Assembly (NCBI GenBank): GCA_020847615.1
Contig: JADLBR010000280.1
Coordinates: 1 to 64,000, forward strand
Length of the DNA: 64,000 nucleotides
Source of the DNA: Verrucomicrobiia bacterium
GTDB lineage: Bacteria > Verrucomicrobiota > Verrucomicrobiia > JADLBR01
Direction of reading: 5' to 3'
The first letter of the stretch is position 1, and each line of letters opens with the position of its first letter. The notes under the pieces were generated by a model. It saw nothing but the letters and a program-made list of their open reading frames with translations. It was not told where the DNA came from and did not search any database. Of this stretch, positions 8,351 to 15,937 are shown in pieces. The translations under genes were made by a program, and so were the position numbers.

Positions 8351-9505
8351 TCAGAACCTCGCCGTGAGGTCGAGGGTGGCGGGCAGTGGCCTGTCTGGGC
8401 CGATCAGCAGGTTGTTGACCTCATAGGGGAGGGCGAGCGGTTTCTCGCCCGCGGGGGCGGCGCCCGTGCCCTTGACCTCGAGAATCACCGTCTTGCCGGC
8501 CGGGAGGACCAGTTCTTTCGGGATCGTGACTTCGGGTAGCGATCCGGATCGCTCAAGGTGGAAATCGATGCTGGAGTCATTGGCGATCTGGATCAGGGCG
8601 CGGCCCTTGCCCTTGATGGTGGCGCTGGGGTTCTTGATTCGGACGGATCGCTCGAAAATGGGGCGAAGGAATTGCTCGTCGCCGACGACGAAACCGGCGG
8701 CGAAGGCGGCGGAGCGGCGCTCGCGGAGGGCCTCCTTGAGCGACTCGGCCGTGCGCTCCTTGGCGAAGACCAGCGTGACCGGGCGGAGGTCGCCGTCGTG
8801 CAAGTGGTAATCCATGCCCATGGGCGCGTGGATATCGGAGTTGGAGATGATGGCCAATTTCTTCTCGATGGCCCACCTGTGCGCCTCGGGGTAGTAGGAT
8901 CGGCCGTTGACGACCTCGATGCCGTGCATCATGCCCGACTCGTAGATCTGGGTGTGCTCGGGGTACCAGACCGCGATGCCGTTGGTGGCCTGGGCCTCCC
9001 AGCCCGGGTGGTTCCAGAAGATGAAAGCGCCCTGGGCGTGGGCGGCGGCGATGGCGTCGGTCCAATTGCTGACCGAAAGGGCCGCGCAGTTTGTCAGGAA
9101 TATTGCGTTGAGGTGGCCGGGGGGCATCTGGCGGGTGATCTCGGATCCGCGGATCACGATGATGCCGAGCGGATCGCCCGCGCCGCGCGCGATGTCGGTG
9201 GAGCGGTCGTGCTTGGTGGGCAGGTCGTCCTTGTGCGGCTGGTACTCGATGTGGTCGGTGATCGCGATGGCGTCGAGGCCCTCGCGCCACGCCTCCTCGG
9301 AGCGGACGCTCGGCCACACCAGGCCGTCGGAAAAGACGGTGTGGGTGTGCAGGTCGCACTTCAGGGTGAGGAACCCTGGGGGATCGGGGATCCGGATCTC
9401 GGTGCGGGCCTTGGTCACCGGGGCGGGCAGTCGGCGATCGGGGGTGGGGGAATGGCCGAGCGCCAGGAGTGGAATGGCGACGAGGATCCAGGGGGCAAGC
9501 TTCAT
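8351..9505 (-). CDS. PHP-domain phosphodiesterase, Sb-PDE family, secreted
   Basis: 384-residue PHP-domain hydrolase closely resembling the Sb-PDE family of phosphodiesterases. An N-terminal signal peptide (MKLAPWILVAIPLLALG) predicts export. The PHP metal centre is visible in CDLHTHTVFSDG (about residues 50-61), AITDHIEYQPHKDD, FWNHPGW and NSDIHAPMG, all carrying the expected His/Asp ligands. The C-terminal 110 residues form a beta-rich domain (IKNPSATIKGKGRALIQI) probably needed for packing or substrate access. Known relatives hydrolyse phosphodiesters; the natural substrate is unknown. It is convergent with the helicase and begins just downstream of a repeat-rich 322-bp gap. Family is secure and activity is inferred. 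Confidence 0.88.
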   Translation of the reverse strand: MKLAPWILVAIPLLALGHSPTPDRRLPAPVTKARTEIRIPDPPGFLTLKCDLHTHTVFSDGLVWPSVRSEEAWREGLDAIAITDHIEYQPHKDDLPTKHDRSTDIARGAGDPLGIIVIRGSEITRQMPPGHLNAIFLTNCAALSVSNWTDAIAAAHAQGAFIFWNHPGWEAQATNGIAVWYPEHTQIYESGMMHGIEVVNGRSYYPEAHRWAIEKKLAIISNSDIHAPMGMDYHLHDGDLRPVTLVFAKERTAESLKEALRERRSAAFAAGFVVGDEQFLRPIFERSVRIKNPSATIKGKGRALIQIANDSSIDFHLERSGSLPEVTIPKELVLPAGKTVILEVKGTGAAPAGEKPLALPYEVNNLLIGPDRPLPATLDLTARF

Positions 9506-9827
9506 AAGTCAAAAGTCAAAACGCAGATGTCAAAACCGCAAGTGAAAGGTGAAAGAAACATCCGAGGGGCGATCGGGCTTGTGGCGGATCGTCCGGCGCG
9601 ACTGACTTGAAAATGGCCGCAGCGCATCCCGTAGCCGAACGCGTCAGCGTTTGGCCGCCAAAGCCTAACGGCTTCGGCTACGTTCTTCCAAGCCGGTGGT
9701 CCGGCGGGCGTCCGGGGCACGGGATCTAGCGGTATATGTGCGGATGCCGCCTGAAGGCGGCACTACGAGCCCAAAGCTGCGGGAACGTTGGTGGTGCTGC
9801 CTGCGGGCCGGGGATCTCGGCGGGGTG
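9506..9827. repeat. Repeat-filled intergenic gap (322 bp)
   Basis: No gene is visible. Directly upstream of the PHP gene is a short AGTCAAA-type direct repeat (9507-9547). A reverse-oriented copy of the GGCCAAACGCTNACGCGTTC family occupies 9602-9660, ending with TGACTTGAAAA. A second short unit containing AACGGCTTCGGCTACG follows. At 9743-9772 lies one copy of the GCCTGAAGGCGGCACTACGA family. The remaining bases show no promoter that I can defend. Confidence 0.7.
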
Positions 9828-10670
9828 TCACACACCGCCGAAGGCGCTGTAGCCGCCGTCGATGGGGATGACGACGCCGGTGACGAACTTGGATTGGGCC
9901 GAGAGGAGGTAGAGGAGGGTGCCGGCGAGCTCATCGACCTCACCGAAACGGCCCATGGGGGTGTTGTCGATGATCTTGCGTCCGCGCGGGGTCAGTTCGC
10001 CGGTCTTCTCATCGGTGAGCAGGAAACGGTTTTGCTGGGTGAGGAAGAAGCCCGGGGCGATGGCGTTGACGCGGATGTTGAGCCTGGCGAGGTGGGTGGA
10101 TAGCCACTGGGTGAAGTTGTTGACGGCGGCCTTGGCGGCGGAATAGGCGGGGATGCGGGTGAGCGGGCGGTAGGAATTCATCGAGGAGATGTTGACCACG
10201 GCGCCGCCGCGCGAGGCCATGTCCTGCGCGAAGACGATGGTCGGGATGACCGTGCCCTTGAAATTGAGGGCGAAGACGCGGTCGAAGCCATCCGGGTCGA
10301 GGCCGAAGAAGGTCTTGGACAGGTCGCCGAGGTCGGCGTGGGTGATCTGCTCGACGGAGGTGGTGGCGGAGGGGTGGTTGCCGCCGGCGCCGTTGATCAG
10401 GAAATCCACGGGGCCGAAGCGCGCGTGGATCTCGGCCTTGGCGGTCTCGAGGGATGCGCGGTCCAGGACGTTGGCGGTGACGCCGATGCAGAGGCCGCCC
10501 GTGTCGGCCGCGATCTCCTCGGCCATCTTGCGGGCGCGCTCGCCGTCCAGATCCAGGATGGCGAGGCGGATGCCGGCCGAGCACATGGCGCGGCAAAAGG
10601 CGCCGCCGATGATTCCCGCGCCGCCGGTCATGGCGGCCACCTTGCCCTGAAGATCCTCGAATCCGTTCAT
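9828..10670 (-). CDS. SDR-family oxidoreductase, probable D-mannonate oxidoreductase
   Basis: Short-chain dehydrogenase/reductase of 280 aa. The Rossmann motif TGGAGIIGGAFC starts near residue 15, NGAGG is the structural Asn motif, and the catalytic set is Ser in NISSMNSY followed by YSAAK. Full-length members with an FGLDPDGFDRVFALNFKG stretch and a PRGRKIIDN segment are annotated as fructuronate/mannonate reductases of the SDR type, which interconvert D-fructuronate and D-mannonate using NAD(H). Its start codon lies 1 bp after the uxaC stop, so the two are translationally coupled, and UxaC makes exactly the substrate this enzyme would need. The assignment therefore rests on both family resemblance and operon context. 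A different sugar-alcohol specificity cannot be excluded. Confidence 0.85.
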   Translation of the reverse strand: MNGFEDLQGKVAAMTGGAGIIGGAFCRAMCSAGIRLAILDLDGERARKMAEEIAADTGGLCIGVTANVLDRASLETAKAEIHARFGPVDFLINGAGGNHPSATTSVEQITHADLGDLSKTFFGLDPDGFDRVFALNFKGTVIPTIVFAQDMASRGGAVVNISSMNSYRPLTRIPAYSAAKAAVNNFTQWLSTHLARLNIRVNAIAPGFFLTQQNRFLLTDEKTGELTPRGRKIIDNTPMGRFGEVDELAGTLLYLLSAQSKFVTGVVIPIDGGYSAFGGV

Positions 10671-10671
10671 G

Positions 10672-12087
10672 TCATTCTCCTTTCAGATCGAAACCGAAAT
10701 AGGTCCTTGCGTTGTGGTAACAGACATCCTCGACGAGCCCGCCGAGCATTCCCATGTCGCGGGGCAGCTCGCCGCGCTTGGCGTCGTTGCCGACGAGGTT
10801 GCAGAGGATGCGGCGAAAGTATTCGTGGCGGGGCCCGCTGAGGAATGAGCGGCTGTCGGTGACCATGCCGATGAAGCGGGAGAGCAGTCCCAGGGCCGAG
10901 AGGGCGTCGAAGTGCCACGTGATGCCATCCCGCTGGTCGAGGAACCACCAGGAGGCGCCCCACTGGATCTTGCCGGGGATGGTGCCGTCCTGAAAGTTCC
11001 CGATCATGGTGCCCATCAGGTAGTTGTCCCGGGGGTTGATGTTGTAGAGGATCGTCTTGGGGAGGCGGTTGTCCCGGTCGAGGGAATCGAGGAACTTCGC
11101 CAGCGGGCGCGCCAGGGGCGCGTCGCCGATCGAGTCGAAGCCGGCGTCGCGGCCGAGTCGCTGGAAGAAGCGGGTGTTGTTGTTGCGGATGGGGCCCAGG
11201 TGCAGTTGCATCGCCCAGCCGCGGGCGTGGTTCATGCGCCCGAGTTCGATCAGGAGGGCCGCCCGGAACCGCGCGACCTCGCCGGGCGACACGGACTGGT
11301 GCAGGCGCAGTTTCGTGAAGGCCTCCTTGACCTGTCCGACGCTGAAGTCCTCCGCGGGCACGGTCTCAAGCCCGTGATCGGAGATGCGCCCGCCCATCTC
11401 GTGGAAGAAGGCGTGCCGCCGATCGAGCGCCTCGAGCAGCGAGTCATAACTGCGGACGTCGATGCCGGCGGCGTTGCCGAGGCGATCGAGGTACGCGTTC
11501 CACGCGCCCGGGTCCTCGGCGGCCATCGCCGCGTCCGGGCGGAACGTCGGGAGCACCCGGATGTCGATGTTCTCGTCACGGATCTTCCTGTGGTGCTCGA
11601 GGCTATCGGCCGGGTCGTCCGTCGTGCAGACCACCCGCACCCGCATCTTGCGCAGGAGGTTGCGCGCCGAGAACTCCGGGGTGGCCAGCATCTCGTTGCA
11701 CCGGCTCCAGATCCCGGGGGCCGTGTCGGGATCGAGCAGCTTGTTCACGCCGAAGTAGCGCCGCAGCTCCAGATGCGTCCAGTGGTAGAGCGGATTCCGA
11801 AGCGTCCGGGGCACCGTCTGCGCCCATGCCAGGAACTTCTCCTCGTCGGTCGCGTCGCCCGTCACCAGCCGCTCCGGGATGCCGTTGGAGCGAAGCGCGC
11901 GCCACTTGTAGTGGTCGCCCGCAAGCCAGACGTGGGACAGATTCCGAAACACCGTGTCCCGCGCGATATCCTCGGGTGGCAGATGACAGTGGAAATCCAA
12001 GATCGGCATCCGCGCGGCGCGATCGTGGTACAGCGCCCGCGCGACCTTGTTATCCAGCAGAAAATCGTCATCCATGAACTTCTTCAT
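10672..12087 (-). CDS. uxaC: Glucuronate isomerase
   Basis: Uronate isomerase (UxaC, amidohydrolase superfamily), converting D-glucuronate to D-fructuronate and D-galacturonate to D-tagaturonate in the cytoplasm. The 471-residue product matches the usual length (about 470). The metal site motif DFHCHLPPEDIA occurs near residue 29, followed by the WLAGDHYKWRALRSNGI block, VVCTTDDPAD, and C-terminal IGMVTDSRSFLSGPRHEYFRR, all characteristic. ATG at 12087 (MKKFMDDDFLLDNK) is chosen over an upstream in-frame start at 12126 because homology begins here. It is first in a two-gene unit with the SDR dehydrogenase, and a dyad at 12143-12160 lies upstream. With the downstream enzyme it channels pectin or glucuronan monomers toward D-mannonate and KDG. 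Confidence 0.96.
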   Translation of the reverse strand: MKKFMDDDFLLDNKVARALYHDRAARMPILDFHCHLPPEDIARDTVFRNLSHVWLAGDHYKWRALRSNGIPERLVTGDATDEEKFLAWAQTVPRTLRNPLYHWTHLELRRYFGVNKLLDPDTAPGIWSRCNEMLATPEFSARNLLRKMRVRVVCTTDDPADSLEHHRKIRDENIDIRVLPTFRPDAAMAAEDPGAWNAYLDRLGNAAGIDVRSYDSLLEALDRRHAFFHEMGGRISDHGLETVPAEDFSVGQVKEAFTKLRLHQSVSPGEVARFRAALLIELGRMNHARGWAMQLHLGPIRNNNTRFFQRLGRDAGFDSIGDAPLARPLAKFLDSLDRDNRLPKTILYNINPRDNYLMGTMIGNFQDGTIPGKIQWGASWWFLDQRDGITWHFDALSALGLLSRFIGMVTDSRSFLSGPRHEYFRRILCNLVGNDAKRGELPRDMGMLGGLVEDVCYHNARTYFGFDLKGE

Positions 12088-12456
12088 CGCGGCCCGAGTG
12101 TCGCCGCGAGTCAAGGGGATGCGCAAGGAGAACGCAAGCCGATTTAGTAGAGAAACTAAACAAAAGATGGGGGGATCGTGGCGGGTACGGGAATGATCGG
12201 GCGAGCCCCGCCCGCGGCGCGCGGCGGGGCTGACCTAATTCGAGAACGCGCCGGGTCATTCATGTGGAAACTTCTGGTGGGTGGCGGAGTGCCTAAAGGC
12301 ACCACTACGAACCTTCCCGCGGCTTTGGGTTCGTAGTGCCGCCTTCAGATGGCGGTCTCCGCACAACCAGCCCGTTTCCAATAGCTTGGGAGACTCATTG
12401 GCGGGTCTAGACTTTGAAGTTTCGGGTCGGGCTGGCGGACAGAGTGCGACGGCCTG
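12088..12456. repeat. Upstream region of uxaC with head-to-head repeat pair
   Basis: This 369-bp gene-free stretch holds the uxaC leader and a large inverted structure at 12281-12366: one copy of the CTGAAGGC/GCACTACGAAC family in forward orientation (12288-12317) faces another in reverse (12327-12354), with GCGGAG and CTCCGC extending the stem outward. The strong dyad is likely to form a cruciform or RNA hairpin and could insulate uxaC from the neighbouring gene. No coding sequence is visible. Confidence 0.7.
12143..12160. promoter_or_regulatory. Candidate operator dyad upstream of uxaC
   Basis: TTTAGT (12143-12148) and ACTAAA (12155-12160) form a perfect 6-bp inverted repeat with a 6-bp spacer, about 55 bp upstream of the uxaC start. 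It is the only AT-rich island in the gap and is placed where a LacI- or GntR-type sugar-responsive repressor could act. No regulator gene is adjacent; the role is inferred. Confidence 0.4.
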
Positions 12457-13974
12457 CTAGACGATCTGGGCGTTGAAGTTCTGGAGGCGGCAAAACTCGA
12501 CGAGGTGTTGGCGGAAGTCGCCGTAGAAGAAGAGCTGGTGGAAACCTGGGAAGGAGAGGACGGGGGCATGGCCGTCCATTTTGACCATGACGGAGACGAC
12601 GCAGCCGCCGGCCGGGGGGACATTGAGGTTTTCGATGACCTCACCGGTGGAGATGAGGAACGTGGAGCGGTGCGGGGTGGATGGGGATTCGCCGGGGCCG
12701 CGCTTGGCGGATGGCGGGAGAATATCGAGGCAGGTGATGCGCTGGCCGGGTTGCCAGAGGGTGCGCGGGACGGCATCGCGGTTGCCGTGGTGGTGTTTGA
12801 TGTCGAAGGGTTCGGGCGGGCTGTCGAAGCCGCGGAGGCGGGTGGGGCAGGAGCAATGGGCGCCGATGATGGCGTCGCGGGATGTCTCGGCGACGGGGTC
12901 CTGCTGGAAGGCGGGTCGGTCGAAGAGGGCCTGGACGACCATGTGGGAGGCGATGGCCCCGGTGTCGGCCTCGCAGGCGGCGGGGATGCCGTCGTCATTC
13001 ATGCGGGACCACGCGAGGCAGGGGAGGCTGACCTTGGATGCGCCGAGGGCGCCCAGGCAGTCCATCGAGATCGCGTCGCCCTCTTCGTCGGCGAGGATCT
13101 TTGACGCGACGAAGTAGGATTTTGCGCCGTTGAGGACATCCTGCTCCGATGCGCCGGAGCGGCGGCGCGCGTTGGCGAGGTAATGGCGCGCGAGCGCATG
13201 GACGCCGGTGGACTCGGGCATGGCCTGATACGTTTCGAGGAAGGTCTTTGCGGGGACGTAGCGGAGGGAGATGCCCGTGTCGGCGAGCGGGAGGTCTTTG
13301 CGTTCCTCGCCGCGGATGACGACGCAGCGGCTGCGGCGGAGCCTGGCGCCGGCCTGGAGCATCTTCATGCCGAAGAGGGCGCGGTCGAAATCGTCGGTGG
13401 AGTAGACGACGCAGCCGGGTTGTTCGGCGAGGCGGGCGGTGTTGGTGGTGAACGAGGTGCCGAGGGGCGAGTAGATGACGGACGGGATGCCGCTCTCTGC
13501 GGCGAGGTAGGCGGTGGGCCAAGAATGCTCCTGCCTGTCGTGCACCATGACCATCAGGCCGTCGGCGGACCCGGCCCTGGCGGACTCGATCCAAGCCCTG
13601 GCCTCGTCGAGGGAATGGATGGGTTCGGGGCGCATCTCGAGGTCGAGGCCGAGGCGGCCGGCCTCGGCGATGAGGAGCGAGGAATAGCGTTGGCGGCTCG
13701 ACTCGCCATCGTAGACGGCGCCGGGCCATCGCATGCCGTACTCGCCCTTTCGCCTGACGAACGCGGCGCGGATGCGCGCGACGTACTTTGAGCCGGGGCC
13801 GCAGGCGCGGATGCGGGGGAAATCGGGTGAGGCCGCGGGGCCGCACGCGGCGAGGCCGCCGAGGATCGCGGGCGCGCCGGATGCCATCGCCGCGCGCGCC
13901 AGGAACTGGCGCCGATTGAGATGGCAGCCGCAATCCGCGTGGGCGGGGCAACGGGTGGGGTGGTTCGAGCGCAT
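12457..13974 (-). CDS. Tat-exported L-fucose isomerase-like lipoprotein
   Basis: 505-residue protein with the fold of L-fucose/L-arabinose isomerases. The C-terminal half carries family blocks SMDCLGALGASKVSLPCL, EADTGAIASHMVVQALF and AHCSCPTRLRGFD, where Glu, Asp and His residues would bind the metal. Unusually for an isomerase, the N-terminus has a twin-arginine motif (NRRQFLARAAM) and a hydrophobic stretch ending in LAAC, a lipobox, so it should be folded with metal in the cytoplasm, exported by Tat and lipid-anchored. Start 13974 (MRSNHPTRCP) is chosen because upstream in-frame sequence lies on the antisense of the aldo/keto reductase. It is divergent from that reductase across 150 bp, suggesting a shared regulatory region. 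True isomerase activity outside the cytoplasm is unproven. Confidence 0.85.
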   Translation of the reverse strand: MRSNHPTRCPAHADCGCHLNRRQFLARAAMASGAPAILGGLAACGPAASPDFPRIRACGPGSKYVARIRAAFVRRKGEYGMRWPGAVYDGESSRQRYSSLLIAEAGRLGLDLEMRPEPIHSLDEARAWIESARAGSADGLMVMVHDRQEHSWPTAYLAAESGIPSVIYSPLGTSFTTNTARLAEQPGCVVYSTDDFDRALFGMKMLQAGARLRRSRCVVIRGEERKDLPLADTGISLRYVPAKTFLETYQAMPESTGVHALARHYLANARRRSGASEQDVLNGAKSYFVASKILADEEGDAISMDCLGALGASKVSLPCLAWSRMNDDGIPAACEADTGAIASHMVVQALFDRPAFQQDPVAETSRDAIIGAHCSCPTRLRGFDSPPEPFDIKHHHGNRDAVPRTLWQPGQRITCLDILPPSAKRGPGESPSTPHRSTFLISTGEVIENLNVPPAGGCVVSVMVKMDGHAPVLSFPGFHQLFFYGDFRQHLVEFCRLQNFNAQIV

Positions 13975-14088
13975 GGCACAAGCCTGTGTTTGCGGGGCTC
14001 CGGCGTCAATCACGAGGGGCGGCGCCCGCGGCTGGGCGCGCTCGCCGCCCCGGACCGGTTGCGGGATTCCGTTTCGCGGCGCGATGCG

Positions 14089-14094
14089 TATATT
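14089..14094 (+). promoter_or_regulatory. Weak -10-like box before the aldo/keto reductase
   Basis: TATATT is the only AT-rich hexamer in the otherwise GC-rich divergent gap 13975-14124. No good -35 is seen at 16-18 bp; TTCCGT lies 15 bp upstream. If used, the transcript would start near 14101, favouring the start codon at 14125. Confidence 0.25.
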
Positions 14095-14124
14095 GTGCGC
14101 ATGGCTCACGGAGGATCGGAAGCG

Positions 14125-15291
14125 ATGGGCGCGGGCATGACGCGGCGGGGTTTTCTGGGGGGCGCCGCGGCGGCCGCGATTGCGGCAGCCTCGGGCGCGG
14201 GCCTCGCGGGCTGCGGGGCGGGCGGACCCCGCGACGCCGAGTGGCGCAATCGGCAGGCGGGCATGGCGTACCGTCGCTTGGGGCGCACGGGCCTGATGAT
14301 CTCGGAGGTCGTGTGCGGCGGCGACCCGATCCGCACGCCGAACTACAGGCATGTCGGCCTGGCCCTGGAGATGGGGCTGAACTACCTCGACATGGCCCCG
14401 AATTACGGGCCGGGCGGCGACGCGGAGTTGGCCTATGGGCGCTTCCTTAAGGAGACGGGGGCCAGGGATCGCGTGTTCTTGGCCACCAAGATCAGCGACT
14501 ATAAGCCGCTGAGGAACACGCTGTACCAGGAGGTGTTCCAGGGCCTGCCTTCGGGCAAGAGGCGCGAGGTGATCGAGCGGGCGCGGGAATTGCGGGCGCT
14601 GCGGGGGATCGATCGGCCCGACTACGCGATCAGCTACTATCCGGGGCAGACGGGGGATTTCGACTACGCCTACATCAGCGCCGCGATGATGCGTCACTAC
14701 AGGCACCTGGTGGAGGGCAGCAGCCGGTTCCGTCAGTACATCACCCGGTCGCTCGAGGGCAGCCTGCGGCGCGCGGGGACGGATCACTTTGACCTGGTGC
14801 TCTGCCCGCACGGCGCGGACGCCCCGGAGGAACTGGGGAATGAGGAGATGCACGAGACGCTGGATCGGCTGCGGCGGCAGGGGAAGTTCCGGTTCCTGGG
14901 TTTCTCGTCGCATAACGACCCGGCCGGCAATCTCTCGGCGGCGGCGCGTTCGGGGAAATACGACATGGGGATGGTGGCGTACAACATCGTCGTCGGGGGA
15001 TACGTGGAGGGCGCGATCCGCGAGGCGAACGGGGCGGGCATGGGGGTGATCGCGATGAAGGTGGCGCATGCGGTGGCCACGCATCACAGGGCGATGCAAC
15101 CGATACCGCAGTGGCGCATCGACAAGCTGAACCGCATCGTGCCGGGGGACATGAAGGCGCCGCTGAAGGCGTACCTCTGGGCGCTGCAAAACCCGGGAGT
15201 GGCGGCGGTGAACTCCAATCTCTGGGACGAGGCGCACGTCCGAGAGAACCTCGGGGTCGCGGGAAAGCGGGTGGAGCTCCGCGGGGGCTGA
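14125..15291 (+). CDS. Tat-exported aldo/keto reductase lipoprotein
   Basis: Aldo/keto reductase superfamily protein of about 388 aa. The N-terminus shows a Tat signal (TRRGFLGGAAAAA) ending in a lipobox LAGC, so the enzyme is predicted to be folded in the cytoplasm, exported and lipid-anchored. The TIM-barrel core starts at MAYRRLGRTGLMISEV and carries the family tetrad: Asp and Tyr in YLDMAPNYGPGG, Lys in FLATKI, and His in DLVLCPHG. GGAGGA at 14109-14114 favours the ATG at 14125; ATGs at 14101 and 14137 are alternatives giving the same mature protein. Many PVC bacteria carry such exported AKRs; substrate and cofactor outside the cytoplasm are unknown. Divergent partner of the fucose-isomerase-like gene. 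Confidence 0.87.
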   Translation: MGAGMTRRGFLGGAAAAAIAAASGAGLAGCGAGGPRDAEWRNRQAGMAYRRLGRTGLMISEVVCGGDPIRTPNYRHVGLALEMGLNYLDMAPNYGPGGDAELAYGRFLKETGARDRVFLATKISDYKPLRNTLYQEVFQGLPSGKRREVIERARELRALRGIDRPDYAISYYPGQTGDFDYAYISAAMMRHYRHLVEGSSRFRQYITRSLEGSLRRAGTDHFDLVLCPHGADAPEELGNEEMHETLDRLRRQGKFRFLGFSSHNDPAGNLSAAARSGKYDMGMVAYNIVVGGYVEGAIREANGAGMGVIAMKVAHAVATHHRAMQPIPQWRIDKLNRIVPGDMKAPLKAYLWALQNPGVAAVNSNLWDEAHVRENLGVAGKRVELRGG

Positions 15292-15354
15292 ACGCGGGCC
15301 CGCGGCGGTTTTGCGTTGCGGCGGGGGCGCCCGCCACGCATCCTCCGCATCCCG

Positions 15355-15885
15355 ATGGCACAGGGCATTAGAGGCAAGGCGCGGGCGGCGACCACGTCAC
15401 CCCACATCGAGGTGCGGCGATCGGAAATCCACGGGACGGGGGTGTTCGCGTCGCGGGAGATTGCGAGGGGCACGAAGGTCCTGGAGTATGTCGGGGAGAA
15501 GATCGGCAAGGCGGAGGCCGAGCGCAGGAGCATCGCGCAGATCGAGCGGGCCTCGGCGTCTGGCGGGGCCGCCGTGTTCGTGTTCGAGCTGAATTCGAGG
15601 TACGACATCGACGGGGACGTCCCGTGGAACACGGCGCGGTTCATCAACCACTCGTGCTCTCCGAACTGCGAGGTCGAGATCGCGCGCGGGCGGATCTGGA
15701 TCGTGGCGAGGAGGCGGATCCGGGCGGGGGAGGAGCTGAGCTACGATTACGGCTACGACTTCGAGGCGTTCGAGGAACACCCGTGCCGGTGCGGCAGCCG
15801 CGCGTGCGCCGGGTACATCGTGCGGACGGGGTTGAGGCGGCGGCTGAAGCGCGTGTTGGCGGAGAATTCGAAGCCGGGCGCGTGA
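15355..15885 (+). CDS. SET-domain protein (lysine methyltransferase-like)
   Basis: 176-residue SET-domain protein, predicted to transfer a methyl group from S-adenosylmethionine to a protein lysine. All SET landmarks are visible: the opening SEIHGTGVFASREI, the SAM/substrate motif ARFINHSCSPNC, the catalytic-Tyr block ELSYDYGYDFEAF, and a post-SET Cys cluster PCRCGSRACAGYI that would bind zinc with the Cys of NHSC. The tail is basic. ATG 15355 (MAQGIRGKARA) is preferred since it starts just ahead of the domain; an in-frame start at 15316 also exists. SET proteins are typical of eukaryotes but are scattered through PVC bacteria and chlamydiae. The gene stands alone between the AKR and the efflux genes. 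Confidence 0.85.
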   Translation: MAQGIRGKARAATTSPHIEVRRSEIHGTGVFASREIARGTKVLEYVGEKIGKAEAERRSIAQIERASASGGAAVFVFELNSRYDIDGDVPWNTARFINHSCSPNCEVEIARGRIWIVARRRIRAGEELSYDYGYDFEAFEEHPCRCGSRACAGYIVRTGLRRRLKRVLAENSKPGA

Positions 15886-15937
15886 GGGTGCCCGGGATTG
15901 ACCCGGCGGAAATTTCCAACAGAGTGAGTCTTCGATC

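Noticed and set aside
13975-15237. Upstream extension of the fucose-isomerase-like gene
   Set aside because: The extension is antisense to the aldo/keto reductase and lacks homology; the Tat signal after 13974 marks the true start.
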